Origin: Collinsella sp. AM17-1
Lineage (GTDB): Bacteria > Actinomycetota > Coriobacteriia > Coriobacteriales > Coriobacteriaceae
Reading direction: 5' to 3'
Assembly (NCBI RefSeq): GCF_003470665.1
Contig: NZ_QRJZ01000008.1
Location: forward strand, 36,021 to 100,020
DNA: 64,000 nucleotides
Part shown: in pieces, positions 42,188-50,476 of the stretch
Position numbering within the stretch: position 1 is the stretch's first letter
Layout: each line of letters begins with the position of its first letter
Notes under the pieces: model-generated
Databases searched by the model: none
The model's input: only the letters and a program-made list of their open reading frames with translations
What the model was told of the DNA's origin: nothing
Made by a program: the position numbers and the translations under genes

Positions 42188-42982
42188 TTAGTCTTCGTCG
42201 TCTTCGAGCGGATCGTAGTCGGAATCGACACCGGCGGCTGCATGGGAACCGTTGAACTTGAAGCCCATGAAGACGACAGCCAGGCACACACCGATCAGAG
42301 CGACCGCGATGACGGACAGGTTGAGGTAAGCGGCGAGCAGGAAACCGATGAACAGGAACGGAGTCATACCCTTCTTGATCATCATGGTGAGCAGCAGGGC
42401 CAAGCCGTAGGCGGTCATGATCTTGGTCGAAACGTTAAGACCAGTGGACAGCCACTCGGGAACCATGTTGACGATGGCCTGAACCAGGTCGGTGCCAACA
42501 AAGACGGCCAGGAAGATCGGCAGGAAGTACATGATGGCGTACAGACCGGAGCCGGCGCAGATGTGCATACGGTAGGCGGTCTTGAAGTTACCGTTATCGA
42601 TCGCGCTATCGGCCACATGGGTGAGGGCGGCGATGATGGAACGGAACACGATGCCGAGGAGCTGACCCAGGACGGCGACCGGGATGGCGATCGTCATGGC
42701 GGTCTCAGCAGAAGCATCGGTCAGGCACGCGAAGGCAGCTGCCACGATGCCGCCCAGGACCATATCGGGCGGAACGGCGGCGCCGACCTGCACCAGGCCC
42801 ATGGACACGAGCTCGACGGCGGCACCGACGGCAAGGCCGGTGGGCACATCGCCCAGCAGCAGACCGACGAGCGTAGCGCCAACGAGGGGCTGCTCGAAGT
42901 TAAGACGACCGAGCAGGCGGGAGTCCCACATGCAGAACACGCCGACGAGGCCGACGAGCACCGCACTGATGAACGTATTCAT
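42188..42982 (-). CDS. PTS mannose-family EIIC component
   Basis: 264 residues with about eight membrane helices (ISAVLVGLVGVFCMWDSRLLGRLNFEQPLVGATLVGLLLGD). RLNFEQPL and GVAVELVSMGLVQVGAAVPPD-type motifs are characteristic of IIC of the Man/Aga/Sor group. The acidic tail DSDYDPLEDDED is unusual. AAAGGAGAAGG precedes the ATG. It forms the membrane unit with EIID. Confidence 0.95.
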   Translation of the reverse strand: MNTFISAVLVGLVGVFCMWDSRLLGRLNFEQPLVGATLVGLLLGDVPTGLAVGAAVELVSMGLVQVGAAVPPDMVLGGIVAAAFACLTDASAETAMTIAIPVAVLGQLLGIVFRSIIAALTHVADSAIDNGNFKTAYRMHICAGSGLYAIMYFLPIFLAVFVGTDLVQAIVNMVPEWLSTGLNVSTKIMTAYGLALLLTMMIKKGMTPFLFIGFLLAAYLNLSVIAVALIGVCLAVVFMGFKFNGSHAAAGVDSDYDPLEDDED

Positions 42983-43018
42983 ACCCTTCTCCTTTCAGTC
43001 AGGCAAAAGCCTGGTTGA

Positions 43019-43942
43019 TTACAGCTTGGCGTCGATGTCGACGCTCTGATACGTAGGGGTCTGCTGGACGTAGAGCTTGATGCCCATGTCGAGCAGCTGG
43101 TTGACGTCGGCCTTCTGGGTGGCGTCGAGGAAGACGGAGCTGTCCTTGCCGCCGATCTGATCGGCACCGTCGTGGTTGGCGGTGGCGCCCAGGTTGATGG
43201 CGTCGAGCTTGTAGCCCTGACAGAACTGCAGCATCTCGGCCGTGTTGCCAAAGACGAACATGACGCGCTCGCCGAGGGTGTTGAGCTTGTCCATCTTGGC
43301 GAGGGCACGCTCGACGGTGAAGACGTTCAGGCGCACGCCCTGGGGCTTGGCAAGCTTGAGAGCGCCCTTCTTGATGTCATCGTTGGCGGCAGCGTTGTCG
43401 ACGACGATGATGCGCTCGGCCTGGACCTTGGTGGTCCAGGTAAAGACGACCTGGCCGTGCAGCAGACGGTAGTCAAGACGTGCGAGGACGATCTTGGCGG
43501 GACCGGAGCTGTGACGGGACGCCTTGGCCTTCTTGGCGGGAGCCGCGGCGACCTCGACCGGTGCGTTGGGGTTGGTCAGACCGGTGCGGGCCTCGTTGAT
43601 AAGGGCCGCGAGCTCGGCACCCTTGACGGGGGCGGGGCTCATAGCGAGCGTCAGTGCCAGCGGAATGTTGAAACCGCTGACAACCGTGAACTTCGTGCCG
43701 TTCTTGGAAAGCTCGACCATGCTGTTGTTGACCGAGCTGCCGAGCATATCGGTCAGCACATAGACGGTGTCGTCCGCGTTGAACGTGGCAATCAGAGCGT
43801 CCACCTTATTGGTGATGGGCTCCTTGTCGTCACGAGCAAGCGACACGACGTGGACGTTCGACACGTCGCCGAGAACCATCTCGAGCGTGTCTTTGGCGCC
43901 TGCGGCCAGGCCGCCATGAGATGCGAGAATGATCTGATTCAT
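43019..43942 (-). CDS. PTS mannose-family EIIAB component
   Basis: 307 residues: EIIA (residues 1-125) with the phospho-His9 in IILASHGG, an Ala/Pro/Lys linker (about 128-147), and EIIB with phospho-His162 in ARLDYRLLHGQVVFTW. It relays phosphate from HPr to the incoming sugar. AAAGGAGGAGG precedes the ATG. It is the first gene of the PTS-SIS2 operon. The substrate class (mannose-family, with a deglycase in the operon) points to an Amadori amino sugar rather than mannose. Confidence 0.95.
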   Translation of the reverse strand: MNQIILASHGGLAAGAKDTLEMVLGDVSNVHVVSLARDDKEPITNKVDALIATFNADDTVYVLTDMLGSSVNNSMVELSKNGTKFTVVSGFNIPLALTLAMSPAPVKGAELAALINEARTGLTNPNAPVEVAAAPAKKAKASRHSSGPAKIVLARLDYRLLHGQVVFTWTTKVQAERIIVVDNAAANDDIKKGALKLAKPQGVRLNVFTVERALAKMDKLNTLGERVMFVFGNTAEMLQFCQGYKLDAINLGATANHDGADQIGGKDSSVFLDATQKADVNQLLDMGIKLYVQQTPTYQSVDIDAKL

Positions 43943-43968
43943 CTTGCCTCCTCCTTTTCGTTATGGTC

Positions 43969-44010
43969 ATTATAACGTCTTATACGTTGCGGATATTGCT
44001 AATTAGTATA
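43969..44010 (-). promoter_or_regulatory. PTS operon promoter region with palindrome
   Basis: −10 TATACT on the − strand (44010-44005), with no clear −35. A palindrome AACGT-ATAAG-ACGTT (− strand, 43988-43974) and TATAAT directly after it lie between this and the start codon. AAGACGTTATA is shared with the GntR2 upstream region. Confidence 0.5.
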
Positions 44011-44125
44011 AAGACCGTTCGCGGGTGAAAATCGACCGTTGACGGGTTTAACGTACTTGAAACGTTGGGGCTGGGCAGGCCGGCACTGGCGGGATAACCC
44101 CAAGTCGGACCCTGCGCGCAATCCC

Positions 44126-45208
44126 CTATCGCACGAAGTACCAGGGGCTTTCCTGCACGGTGGGCTCCAGCGCGATGCCGGTACGTTCCTTAAACAGATC
44201 CATGTCCTGCGTTTTCTCCGTCCACCACGCGTTGGGCTTAAAGGTCATGCTCTCAGCGACATGACCGACAAATACACTGTTGCGCAGCTTGGAGAAGTCG
44301 GTGTTCATAATCAGGATGGACATGAGCACCAGCACAATACCCAGGACCTTGATCGCGCCGGCGGACTCGGCATAGACACCAATGCCCACCAGTACGGTGA
44401 CGACCGTCTCAAAAGACATTACGACGGGAACTTTCGATGTCTCGAGCCCCATGGACAGACCCTGCATATATAAGATGTAAGCCACGGCTGTGGGGATGAG
44501 TCCAAAGCCAAGGAACAGCAGCAGCAGCTGTGGCGACATTGCCGCGGCGACATCCGGCCACGGAGCCGCGATAGCCGCCATAACCGCACCGCCAAAAACA
44601 AGGCCCCAAAACGTGACAGCCAGCGGGTGGACCGTCTTGGTTGCTATCCGGCTAAACACCGCGAGCGACGCCCCACAAAAGCCTGCAATCACGCCCGACG
44701 TGACGCCCCAAACCGAAAAATGGAAACCGGAAAGGTCGCCATTAGTTACTGCAAGTACACAGCCCCCTATGTTAAAAGCGATGGCAACGAGCTTGTTGGG
44801 GGTCACGTCCTCGCGATAAAGCACGCGGCCGAGCACGACGCCAAACACCGGCGAGGTATAGAGCAGCACCGAGGCCGTGGACATGCCCACCTCGCCCATA
44901 CACTCGTAATAGCAAGTGTTGGCGGCGGCCAAACCGACGATACCGACAAGCGCGCAGGAAACAAGCTCTTTAGGGCTTGCCTTGAACAGGGCCAGCGGAC
45001 CCTGAGCCACGGTAGACCCCTCACCCGAATGGCAGCCCATAAACATCAGGACCGGCGCCAAGATAAGCGCTCCGACCAACAAGCGAAAGGCAGCCATACT
45101 CTGGGACGTAACGCCCATGGCCGAGATGCCGTTTACAAAGATTCCGATGCTGCCCCACATAAGCGCGGCGATCAGCACCAGCACATAGCCCAGATTGCTT
45201 TTCTTCAA
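44126..45208 (-). CDS. EamA/DMT-family transporter
   Basis: About 360 residues, ten membrane helices in two EamA repeats (LGYVLVLIAALMWGSIGIFVNG opens the first), then a ~60-residue hydrophilic tail with TEKTQDMDLFKERTGIALEP, which is unusual for the family. I start at the TTG (45208) because GAGGAGG lies five bases ahead; a GTG 12 codons up (45244) lacks a site. A GTTATATAC box lies upstream, so it may belong to the GntR regulon. An amino-acid exporter for the lysine freed by deglycation is one idea, unproven. Confidence 0.85.
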   Translation of the reverse strand: MKKSNLGYVLVLIAALMWGSIGIFVNGISAMGVTSQSMAAFRLLVGALILAPVLMFMGCHSGEGSTVAQGPLALFKASPKELVSCALVGIVGLAAANTCYYECMGEVGMSTASVLLYTSPVFGVVLGRVLYREDVTPNKLVAIAFNIGGCVLAVTNGDLSGFHFSVWGVTSGVIAGFCGASLAVFSRIATKTVHPLAVTFWGLVFGGAVMAAIAAPWPDVAAAMSPQLLLLFLGFGLIPTAVAYILYMQGLSMGLETSKVPVVMSFETVVTVLVGIGVYAESAGAIKVLGIVLVLMSILIMNTDFSKLRNSVFVGHVAESMTFKPNAWWTEKTQDMDLFKERTGIALEPTVQESPWYFVR

Positions 45209-45258
45209 CGCAGCCTCCTCGGTATTGTTTCCAATATGTTTCACACTACGTTATAGTC

Positions 45259-45267
45259 GTTATATAC
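45259..45267. promoter_or_regulatory. Candidate GntR operator upstream of EamA
   Basis: GTTATATAC, with a second overlapping ACGTTATAGT (45249-45258) in tandem at ten-base spacing. It is identical to 46541-46549. Confidence 0.5.
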
Positions 45268-45356
45268 ATTTTTCAAGGCACAAATCGGCAAACGGGAAAT
45301 CTCTAGACAAAGGGAGTGTCCCGCCAGCCACGGTATCGTCGATGTTTTGGCAATGT

Positions 45357-45503
45357 CAGCGAAAACCCGCCAGAGCGAGCAAGGTGCCTTGAAGTGAGGC
45401 GGCATTGACCTTCTGGTCATGCCGCCGAAGCTGAAAGGCAGATCGCCGCTCTGGCGGGTTTGCAGCGTCGGCCGGTTACGGCGTTTGGTAAAACGCCGTA
45501 ACT
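45357..45503. repeat. Structured element, family 1, copy d (3' of SIS3)
   Basis: Same fold as copies b and c but different paired sequence: outer arms CCCGCCAGAGCG/CGCTCTGGCGGG, middle arms TGCCTT/AAGGCA, apical GGCGGCA/TGCCGCC with GACC-TTCT-GGTC, terminal hairpin GTTACGGCGTTT/AAACGCCGTAAC. The terminal arms read GGCG/CGCC here where copy b has GCGG/CCGC. The hairpin overlaps the SIS3 stop codon. Confidence 0.82.
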
Positions 45504-46494
45504 AATAATCAAGCTTCCACATGTAGCGGCGCGTCATGTAGTCCTTGTGGGTAACAGCAGAGAGAGCGCGCATGTACACGTTGTTGAGAATCGGGGCAAA
45601 GATCAGGTGGTTGAAGTACTCGCTCACGCTGTCCTTGATGTCGTTGAGGCCGAGCTCCTTGGCGTCGAGCTGATAGACGCGCTCGCCACCGTACTGGTTG
45701 ACGAAGCGGATGCCGCGCTCGTCATTGCAGCGGCTGCGGCCGACGCTGATGAGCTGGAACAGCGAGGTGCGCTTGTCCAGAATCTCGAAGGGGCCGTGGA
45801 AGAAGTCGCAGGTGTTGATGGTGCAGGAGTCGATCTGCAGCATCTCCTGCACGTTGCAGATGCTAAAGACGTAGGCGGCACCAAAGAGCGGGCCCTGGGC
45901 CATGACGTTGATGCAGGGCTTGTCGGCGTTCTGCTCGGCCCACTTAGCAGCGAGCGGACGGGTGTACTCGACGGCCTTGCGATAGATGGGGTCGACCAAG
46001 TCGAACGCGGCCATAGCGGTCTCGTACTCGGCATAGCCCTCGGTCTGCTGCGTGAGCTCCATGGCGATCATGGTCACGACGGCGGAGTTGGTGCGGCCCA
46101 TGCAAGACTCGTCAACGGCCAAGCTGTCGTACTGGATCTTGTAGTCGCAGACCTCGGTGAGGCCGGACTCGTCAACATAGATGGCGATGGTGCTGGCGCC
46201 GTGGTCCTTGGCGACCTGGGCGGCGACGATGGTCTCCTTGGTGCCGCGCATGGACACGACGACGGTCAGGGTGTTCTCGTTGACGTAGGCAGGGGTTGCG
46301 TGCACGAACTCGTTGCTGGTGTAGCTGGAGCTCACGACCTGCGTGGCCTCGTGCTCCATAAAGTACTGAGCAGGATAGTTGCCGCCGTTGGATCCGCCGG
46401 CGCCAATCCACACGACGCGCCTGATGCCGCCCTTGTCTGCCTTGTCAGCCAAAACCTGGGAGACGACATTCTTAACCTGTTCCTGAGTAGTCAT
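45502..46494 (-). CDS. SIS-domain phosphosugar deglycase-like protein, SIS3
   Basis: 330 residues, two SIS domains. NVQEMLQIDSCTINTCDFFHGP has Glu217 and His233 at the conserved spacing; the SGE of the other two paralogues is TCD here, and the phosphate loop is SMRGTKET, so substrate preference may differ. The tail RRYMWKLDY is almost identical to SIS2. AAAGGC precedes the ATG. It is divergent from GntR3, sharing a 205-base AT-rich region with GTTATATAC and ATACAGGTT repeats. Confidence 0.85.
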   Translation of the reverse strand: MTTQEQVKNVVSQVLADKADKGGIRRVVWIGAGGSNGGNYPAQYFMEHEATQVVSSSYTSNEFVHATPAYVNENTLTVVVSMRGTKETIVAAQVAKDHGASTIAIYVDESGLTEVCDYKIQYDSLAVDESCMGRTNSAVVTMIAMELTQQTEGYAEYETAMAAFDLVDPIYRKAVEYTRPLAAKWAEQNADKPCINVMAQGPLFGAAYVFSICNVQEMLQIDSCTINTCDFFHGPFEILDKRTSLFQLISVGRSRCNDERGIRFVNQYGGERVYQLDAKELGLNDIKDSVSEYFNHLIFAPILNNVYMRALSAVTHKDYMTRRYMWKLDY

Positions 46495-46540
46495 CGTGCA
46501 TCAGCCTTTCTTCTCGTTTGATGCTCTCGATGGCATACAA

Positions 46541-46693
46541 GTTATATACATGTTTTGGCTATGTCGACTAGTTGTATGCTATATTTGTCTTAGAAATTTT
46601 GCTGATAAAGTTTTCGGCAATCCATTATCAGCGGTTTTGTTGTCATGTTGGATACATGCTTGGTTCAGTAATCATACAGGTTAGATACAGGTT
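46541..46693. promoter_or_regulatory. SIS3/GntR3 divergent promoter region
   Basis: GTTATATAC (46541-46549) lies near the SIS3 start, and two direct copies of ATACAGGTT (46674-46682, 46685-46693) lie at 11-base spacing just before the GntR3 ATG. GATACATG and TCATACAG half-sites lie between. They are likely GntR binding sites. Confidence 0.5.
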
Positions 46694-46699
46694 GTTCGC

Positions 46700-47422
46700 A
46701 TGAGCACTTCGTCAAAAAAGAACTTGGCCCAATACGAGCGTCTGGCGGGTACGCTGCGTGACCGCATCGCCGCCGGCATCTACGCGCGCGGAGACAAGCT
46801 GCCGTCCGAGATGGAGCTCATGGACGAATCGGGGCTGTCGCGCAGTACCGTGCGCCACGCGCTTAAGGTGTTAGTTGACGAGGGCTTGATTCGAACCGAG
46901 CGCGGGCGCGGCGCCTTTGTGGCCGACACGCCGGCGCTCCACGAGAACAACTTGGTGTTTTCGAGCTATACGGCGCAGATCCAGGGACAGGGTATGAAGC
47001 CCACCACGCGCACGGTGGACTCGGGCTTTGCCAAAGCAATGGGCAGCGTGGCCAAGTTCTTTGACGCTAGCGTGGGCAGCAAGCTTGTCAAACTTGTCCG
47101 CCTGCGTTACCTGGACGATGCGCCGCTGTGCCTGGAGACCACCTATTTGCCGCCAAGCTTTGGGTCGCTCATCGATCGCGATATCAACGGTTCGCTCTAC
47201 GCCACGCTGCGCCAGGAATTCCATCGCGCGCCGGCACAGGGGCACAAGACCTTTGAGGTGTGCTACGCCTCGCAAAACGAGGCATTTTTGCTCAACGTTG
47301 AGCGCGGGCAGGCGCTGATCCTGATCACCGACTACGTCTACGACACCGACGGTCGCCCGCTCCATGTCTCCAAGCGCATCCAACGTACCGACCGTGCCAA
47401 ATACACCGAGCCCATCGGCTAG
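46700..47422 (+). CDS. GntR-family regulator with UTRA domain, GntR3
   Basis: 240 residues. Winged helix (about 12-80: AQYERLAGTLRDRIAAGIY, then GLSRSTVRHALKVLVDEGLIRTERGRGAFV) and a UTRA domain ending GRPLHVSKRIQRTDRAKY. It is more distant from GntR1 and GntR2 than these are from each other. It is divergent from SIS3, which it probably controls. Only a weak AGG site precedes the ATG. Confidence 0.9.
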   Translation: MSTSSKKNLAQYERLAGTLRDRIAAGIYARGDKLPSEMELMDESGLSRSTVRHALKVLVDEGLIRTERGRGAFVADTPALHENNLVFSSYTAQIQGQGMKPTTRTVDSGFAKAMGSVAKFFDASVGSKLVKLVRLRYLDDAPLCLETTYLPPSFGSLIDRDINGSLYATLRQEFHRAPAQGHKTFEVCYASQNEAFLLNVERGQALILITDYVYDTDGRPLHVSKRIQRTDRAKYTEPIG

Positions 47423-47573
47423 CGCACCAAACGAGGCAAAATGTACCTAATAAACGTTTTACCTGCGGTTTTTATTAAATCTCAAGCCGGCATGGCGCAA
47501 ATGCCAACATCGCCTGGCAACACGCGCCGCCCAAGCTCAACTGTTCCTGCCCAGAATATCCAGCACCGTAAAC

Positions 47574-47696
47574 CTAAGTGAGTAGACTTTTCGCGACCTG
47601 CCAAGCACACCCAAAACAGCCACCTCCGTGACCTGCGGTTTTACTAAAGCAGATACGCTTTGTGCTCGCCTTGCGCCAAAAAGTCTACTCACTTAG
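47574..47696. repeat. 124-bp terminal-inverted-repeat element, copy 2
   Basis: CTAAGTGAGTAGACTTTT and AAAAAGTCTACTCACTTAG ends; the interior is about 88% identical to 39151-39274. No clear target-site duplication. The 47423-47796 gap otherwise holds only a half copy of the 50-bp palindrome (47786-47817) and a short hairpin (TCTTGCGG/CCGCAAGA). Confidence 0.85.
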
Positions 47697-47796
47697 CTCG
47701 CAAGGTGTCTCGACGGGACGATTCGAGTCAAAAAAGCGTACGAACGCGGCGCTTCTTGCGGCAATTTGATACCGCAAGACAGCCAAAAACCTGTCC

Positions 47797-48387
47797 CTAA
47801 ATGGCAGGTTTGGGGAGGTCGGGGAACCAGGTTGGTTTGGGTTGGTTGGGAACGCGCTCGGCTAGGACCAGCTCCATCCAGCACATGTCGTACCAGCGGC
47901 CGAACTTTTGGGCGCAGCGGTCGAAGGCACCCACCAGGCGATACCCCATATGGGCATGGAAGTCCTGGCTGTTGTGCGTCAGGTACTCGTCGTCTTTGTC
48001 GTGCGGTACGGCGATGAGCGCACACATGTTGGTGATACCCATCGCGACCAGGCATTGCTTGAGCGCATCGTGCAGTTTGCGGCCCAGCCCACCATGGCGC
48101 ACATCGCGCGCCAGGTAGATCGACGTCTCGACCGACCAGTCGTATGCCTCGCGGCTGTTGAGCGGGCTCACGTAGGCATAACCCACCGGACGCCCGTCCA
48201 ACTCCATCACCAAATACGGATAGCGCTTGAGTGTACGCGCAATGCGCCCGGCAAATTCCTCGACGCTCGGCACCTCGTATTCGCAGGTAATCGCCGTCTT
48301 GAGCACATACGGCTCATAAATGGCAAGCAATGCCGGCGCATCATCGGGCGTCGCCAGGCGAATCGTCGGCTCGGACATCTTGGCCAT
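47797..48387 (-). CDS. GNAT-family N-acetyltransferase (phosphinothricin acetyltransferase-like)
   Basis: 196 residues. The fold opens IRLATPDDAPALLAIYEPYV and the coenzyme A site RHGGLGRKLHDAL matches the (R/Q)xxGxG/A pattern. The later segment HAHMGYRLVGAFDRCAQKFGRWYDMCWME is typical of the PAT/YncA group that acetylates small amines or amino-acid analogues. GAGAGGGG precedes the ATG. The last codons run into the half palindrome at 47786-47817. Real substrate unknown. Confidence 0.88.
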   Translation of the reverse strand: MAKMSEPTIRLATPDDAPALLAIYEPYVLKTAITCEYEVPSVEEFAGRIARTLKRYPYLVMELDGRPVGYAYVSPLNSREAYDWSVETSIYLARDVRHGGLGRKLHDALKQCLVAMGITNMCALIAVPHDKDDEYLTHNSQDFHAHMGYRLVGAFDRCAQKFGRWYDMCWMELVLAERVPNQPKPTWFPDLPKPAI

Positions 48388-48400
48388 ACAGCCCCTCTCA

Positions 48401-48443
48401 AAAGCAAAGGCCGCCTTGCGCCAAACCCAGGCGCAAGGCGGCC
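48401..48443 (-). terminator. Terminator of threonine aldolase gene
   Basis: On the − strand GGCCGCCTTGCGCC, a seven-base loop and GGCGCAAGGCGGCC, then TTTGCTTTTG. Confidence 0.9.
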
Positions 48444-48461
48444 CCTCGTCATTACATCAAC

Positions 48462-49487
48462 CTACAGGACAGCCGCCAGCGCGTCGATGTCCTCCTGTGT
48501 CGTGGCCCAGCTGGTGCAAAAGCGCACCACGGTGTGGGTCTCGTCGTACTTTTCCCAGTACTCGATCGAAGCATGCTCGCGAATGCGGGCCATGTCCTCG
48601 TTGGGCAAAATCACAAACTGCTGGTTGGTGGGCGTCTCCAAGAAGAACTGGTAGCCGCGCTCATGCAGCACGCGACGAAGCGCCTGCGCCGTCTCAATCG
48701 CCTGGCGGCCAATCTCAAAATACAGGCCGTCGGTAAAGAGCGCCTCAAACTGAACGCCCGTCAGACGGCCCTTGGCCAGCAGCGCTCCGTGCTGCTTAAT
48801 GCGCGGAATGGGGTGTGCCGGAGCGTGCATGCCGCAAAACACCACGGCCTCGCCGCAAAGCGCGCCGCACTTGGTGCCGCCAATGTAGAACACGTCGCAC
48901 AGCTGCGCCAGCTCGGGCAGGGTAATGTCGCACTCATCGGCCGCCAGCGCATAGGCCAGACGGGCGCCATCCACAAACAGCGGAATCTGGCGCTTCTGGC
49001 ACACCGCATGAATCGCCGCAAGCTCGGCGGCGGAGTACAGCGTGCCGTACTCGGTCGATAGGCTCACGTACACGGCACCTGGGAACACCGTGTGCTCGTA
49101 GCTCTCGTTTTCGTAAAACACCTGGATATAGCTGTCGAGATCCTCGGCATGCATCTTGCCCTCGTAGCCGGGAATGGTAAGCACCTTGTGGCCGCCAAAC
49201 TCGATGGCACCCGCCTCGTGGCAGGCAACGTGGCCGGTCTCGGCTGCAACGACGCCCTCGTAGGGCGCAAGCAGCATGTCAATCACCGTCGCGTTGGCCT
49301 GTGTGCCGCCCACCAGGAAAAATACGTCGGCATCGGGAGCCTGACAGGCCTCACGGATGAGCCGCTTGGCACGCTCGGTGTGTGCATCGGTGCCGTAGCC
49401 GGGCTGCGGCTCCATATTAGTGTCGACGAGCGCCTGCAGCACTGCCGGATGTGCGCCGTGGGAATAGTCGTTGTTAAACGCGAGCAT
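48462..49487 (-). CDS. ltaE: Low-specificity L-threonine aldolase family protein
   Basis: 341 residues of PLP fold type I. The opening FNNDYSHGAHPAVLQAL and YGTDAHTERAK are typical of threonine aldolases, and the PLP lysine is in YIGGTKCGALCGEAVVF. The enzyme cleaves L-threonine or allo-threonine to glycine and acetaldehyde. GAGAGGA precedes the ATG. Closely related beta-eliminating lyases share the fold, so substrate is probable rather than sure. Confidence 0.88.
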   Translation of the reverse strand: MLAFNNDYSHGAHPAVLQALVDTNMEPQPGYGTDAHTERAKRLIREACQAPDADVFFLVGGTQANATVIDMLLAPYEGVVAAETGHVACHEAGAIEFGGHKVLTIPGYEGKMHAEDLDSYIQVFYENESYEHTVFPGAVYVSLSTEYGTLYSAAELAAIHAVCQKRQIPLFVDGARLAYALAADECDITLPELAQLCDVFYIGGTKCGALCGEAVVFCGMHAPAHPIPRIKQHGALLAKGRLTGVQFEALFTDGLYFEIGRQAIETAQALRRVLHERGYQFFLETPTNQQFVILPNEDMARIREHASIEYWEKYDETHTVVRFCTSWATTQEDIDALAAVL

Positions 49488-49532
49488 GGTAATCCTCTCT
49501 AGCCGGGCACGAGCCCGATGATTCAGGTGCCG

Positions 49533-50396
49533 CTATTGTACGCCGCTCGGATAGGCAATGCGCGCGGCAAGGCACTCAAGCGCCAGCACCAGGGCAAAGC
49601 CGCAGCTCACGTCACTCAAAAAGTGCGCACCGATCACGATACGACCAAAGGCGACGAACGCCGCAACCACAGCGGCGACCCAAAAGACCGCGCGGCGGCG
49701 CGACGGCTTTTCCTTAAAGGCCGCCGCGGGAAGCCCGGCGAGCATAAGGCCGATCGCCGCGTGTGCCGTGTGTCCGCTCGCAAACGACTTAAAGCCGTCC
49801 TTGATCACGCCGGCGGCGATATAGGTCCACTTGTCGGGGTTGCCGATCACCCACCACGGCTGAAAATCGAGCCCCTGCGTCACCTCGATCACGCGCATGC
49901 GCGGGCGCGACCACAGTGGCTTGACGATCACGTTGAGGATAATGGCCTGAGCGACCCACACGGCAAGCACCATCAACGCCCAGCGCGTGAGATCGTCGGG
50001 CGCGGTGTCGCGCGTAAGGCGATAGGCGATGAGGTTGGCTGCGATGATCAGCACAAACGTCAGTACCAGCTGAACCGCGATGAGTTTGCCGCCAACCCTC
50101 AGAGACGAAACGACCTCGTAGCCGGCCAGGCCAATGTTGACAAGGACGCCGAGCACGGCGAGCCATTTGCTCCCTCTGGAATCGGGACGCACCGCGCGCA
50201 CGAGCATAACGCCCGCAACGCTCGCCGTCAGCTCAAACGGCAGCTCGCCGGCGGCCTCGATAAAGCGACCGTACATGCTGCCGATGTTGAACAGCGCGCT
50301 CGAGATCTGATAATCGAAGAAGCTGCCCACGCCCAGACAAAGGCACAGGACAACCGCGATGATGGCGGCATCTTTCTTATAGATGTATCCGAACAT
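49533..50396 (-). CDS. PAP2-family phosphatase
   Basis: 287 residues, about six membrane helices. The three PAP2 motifs are seen: KPLWSRP (KxxxxRP), SGHTAHAA (with the catalytic His) and RIVIGAHFLSD (RxxxxxHxxxD). It probably dephosphorylates a membrane lipid such as undecaprenyl diphosphate or phosphatidate outside the membrane. GAAAGGA precedes the ATG. It lies between mfd and ltaE without obvious coupling. Confidence 0.9.
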   Translation of the reverse strand: MFGYIYKKDAAIIAVVLCLCLGVGSFFDYQISSALFNIGSMYGRFIEAAGELPFELTASVAGVMLVRAVRPDSRGSKWLAVLGVLVNIGLAGYEVVSSLRVGGKLIAVQLVLTFVLIIAANLIAYRLTRDTAPDDLTRWALMVLAVWVAQAIILNVIVKPLWSRPRMRVIEVTQGLDFQPWWVIGNPDKWTYIAAGVIKDGFKSFASGHTAHAAIGLMLAGLPAAAFKEKPSRRRAVFWVAAVVAAFVAFGRIVIGAHFLSDVSCGFALVLALECLAARIAYPSGVQ

Positions 50397-50476
50397 GCTT
50401 TCCTTTCGATGGAGCTGGAATCAACCTGCAACGTGGCGGGACAAAGACGACTTCATCCCGCCACGCCCCCTACTTG

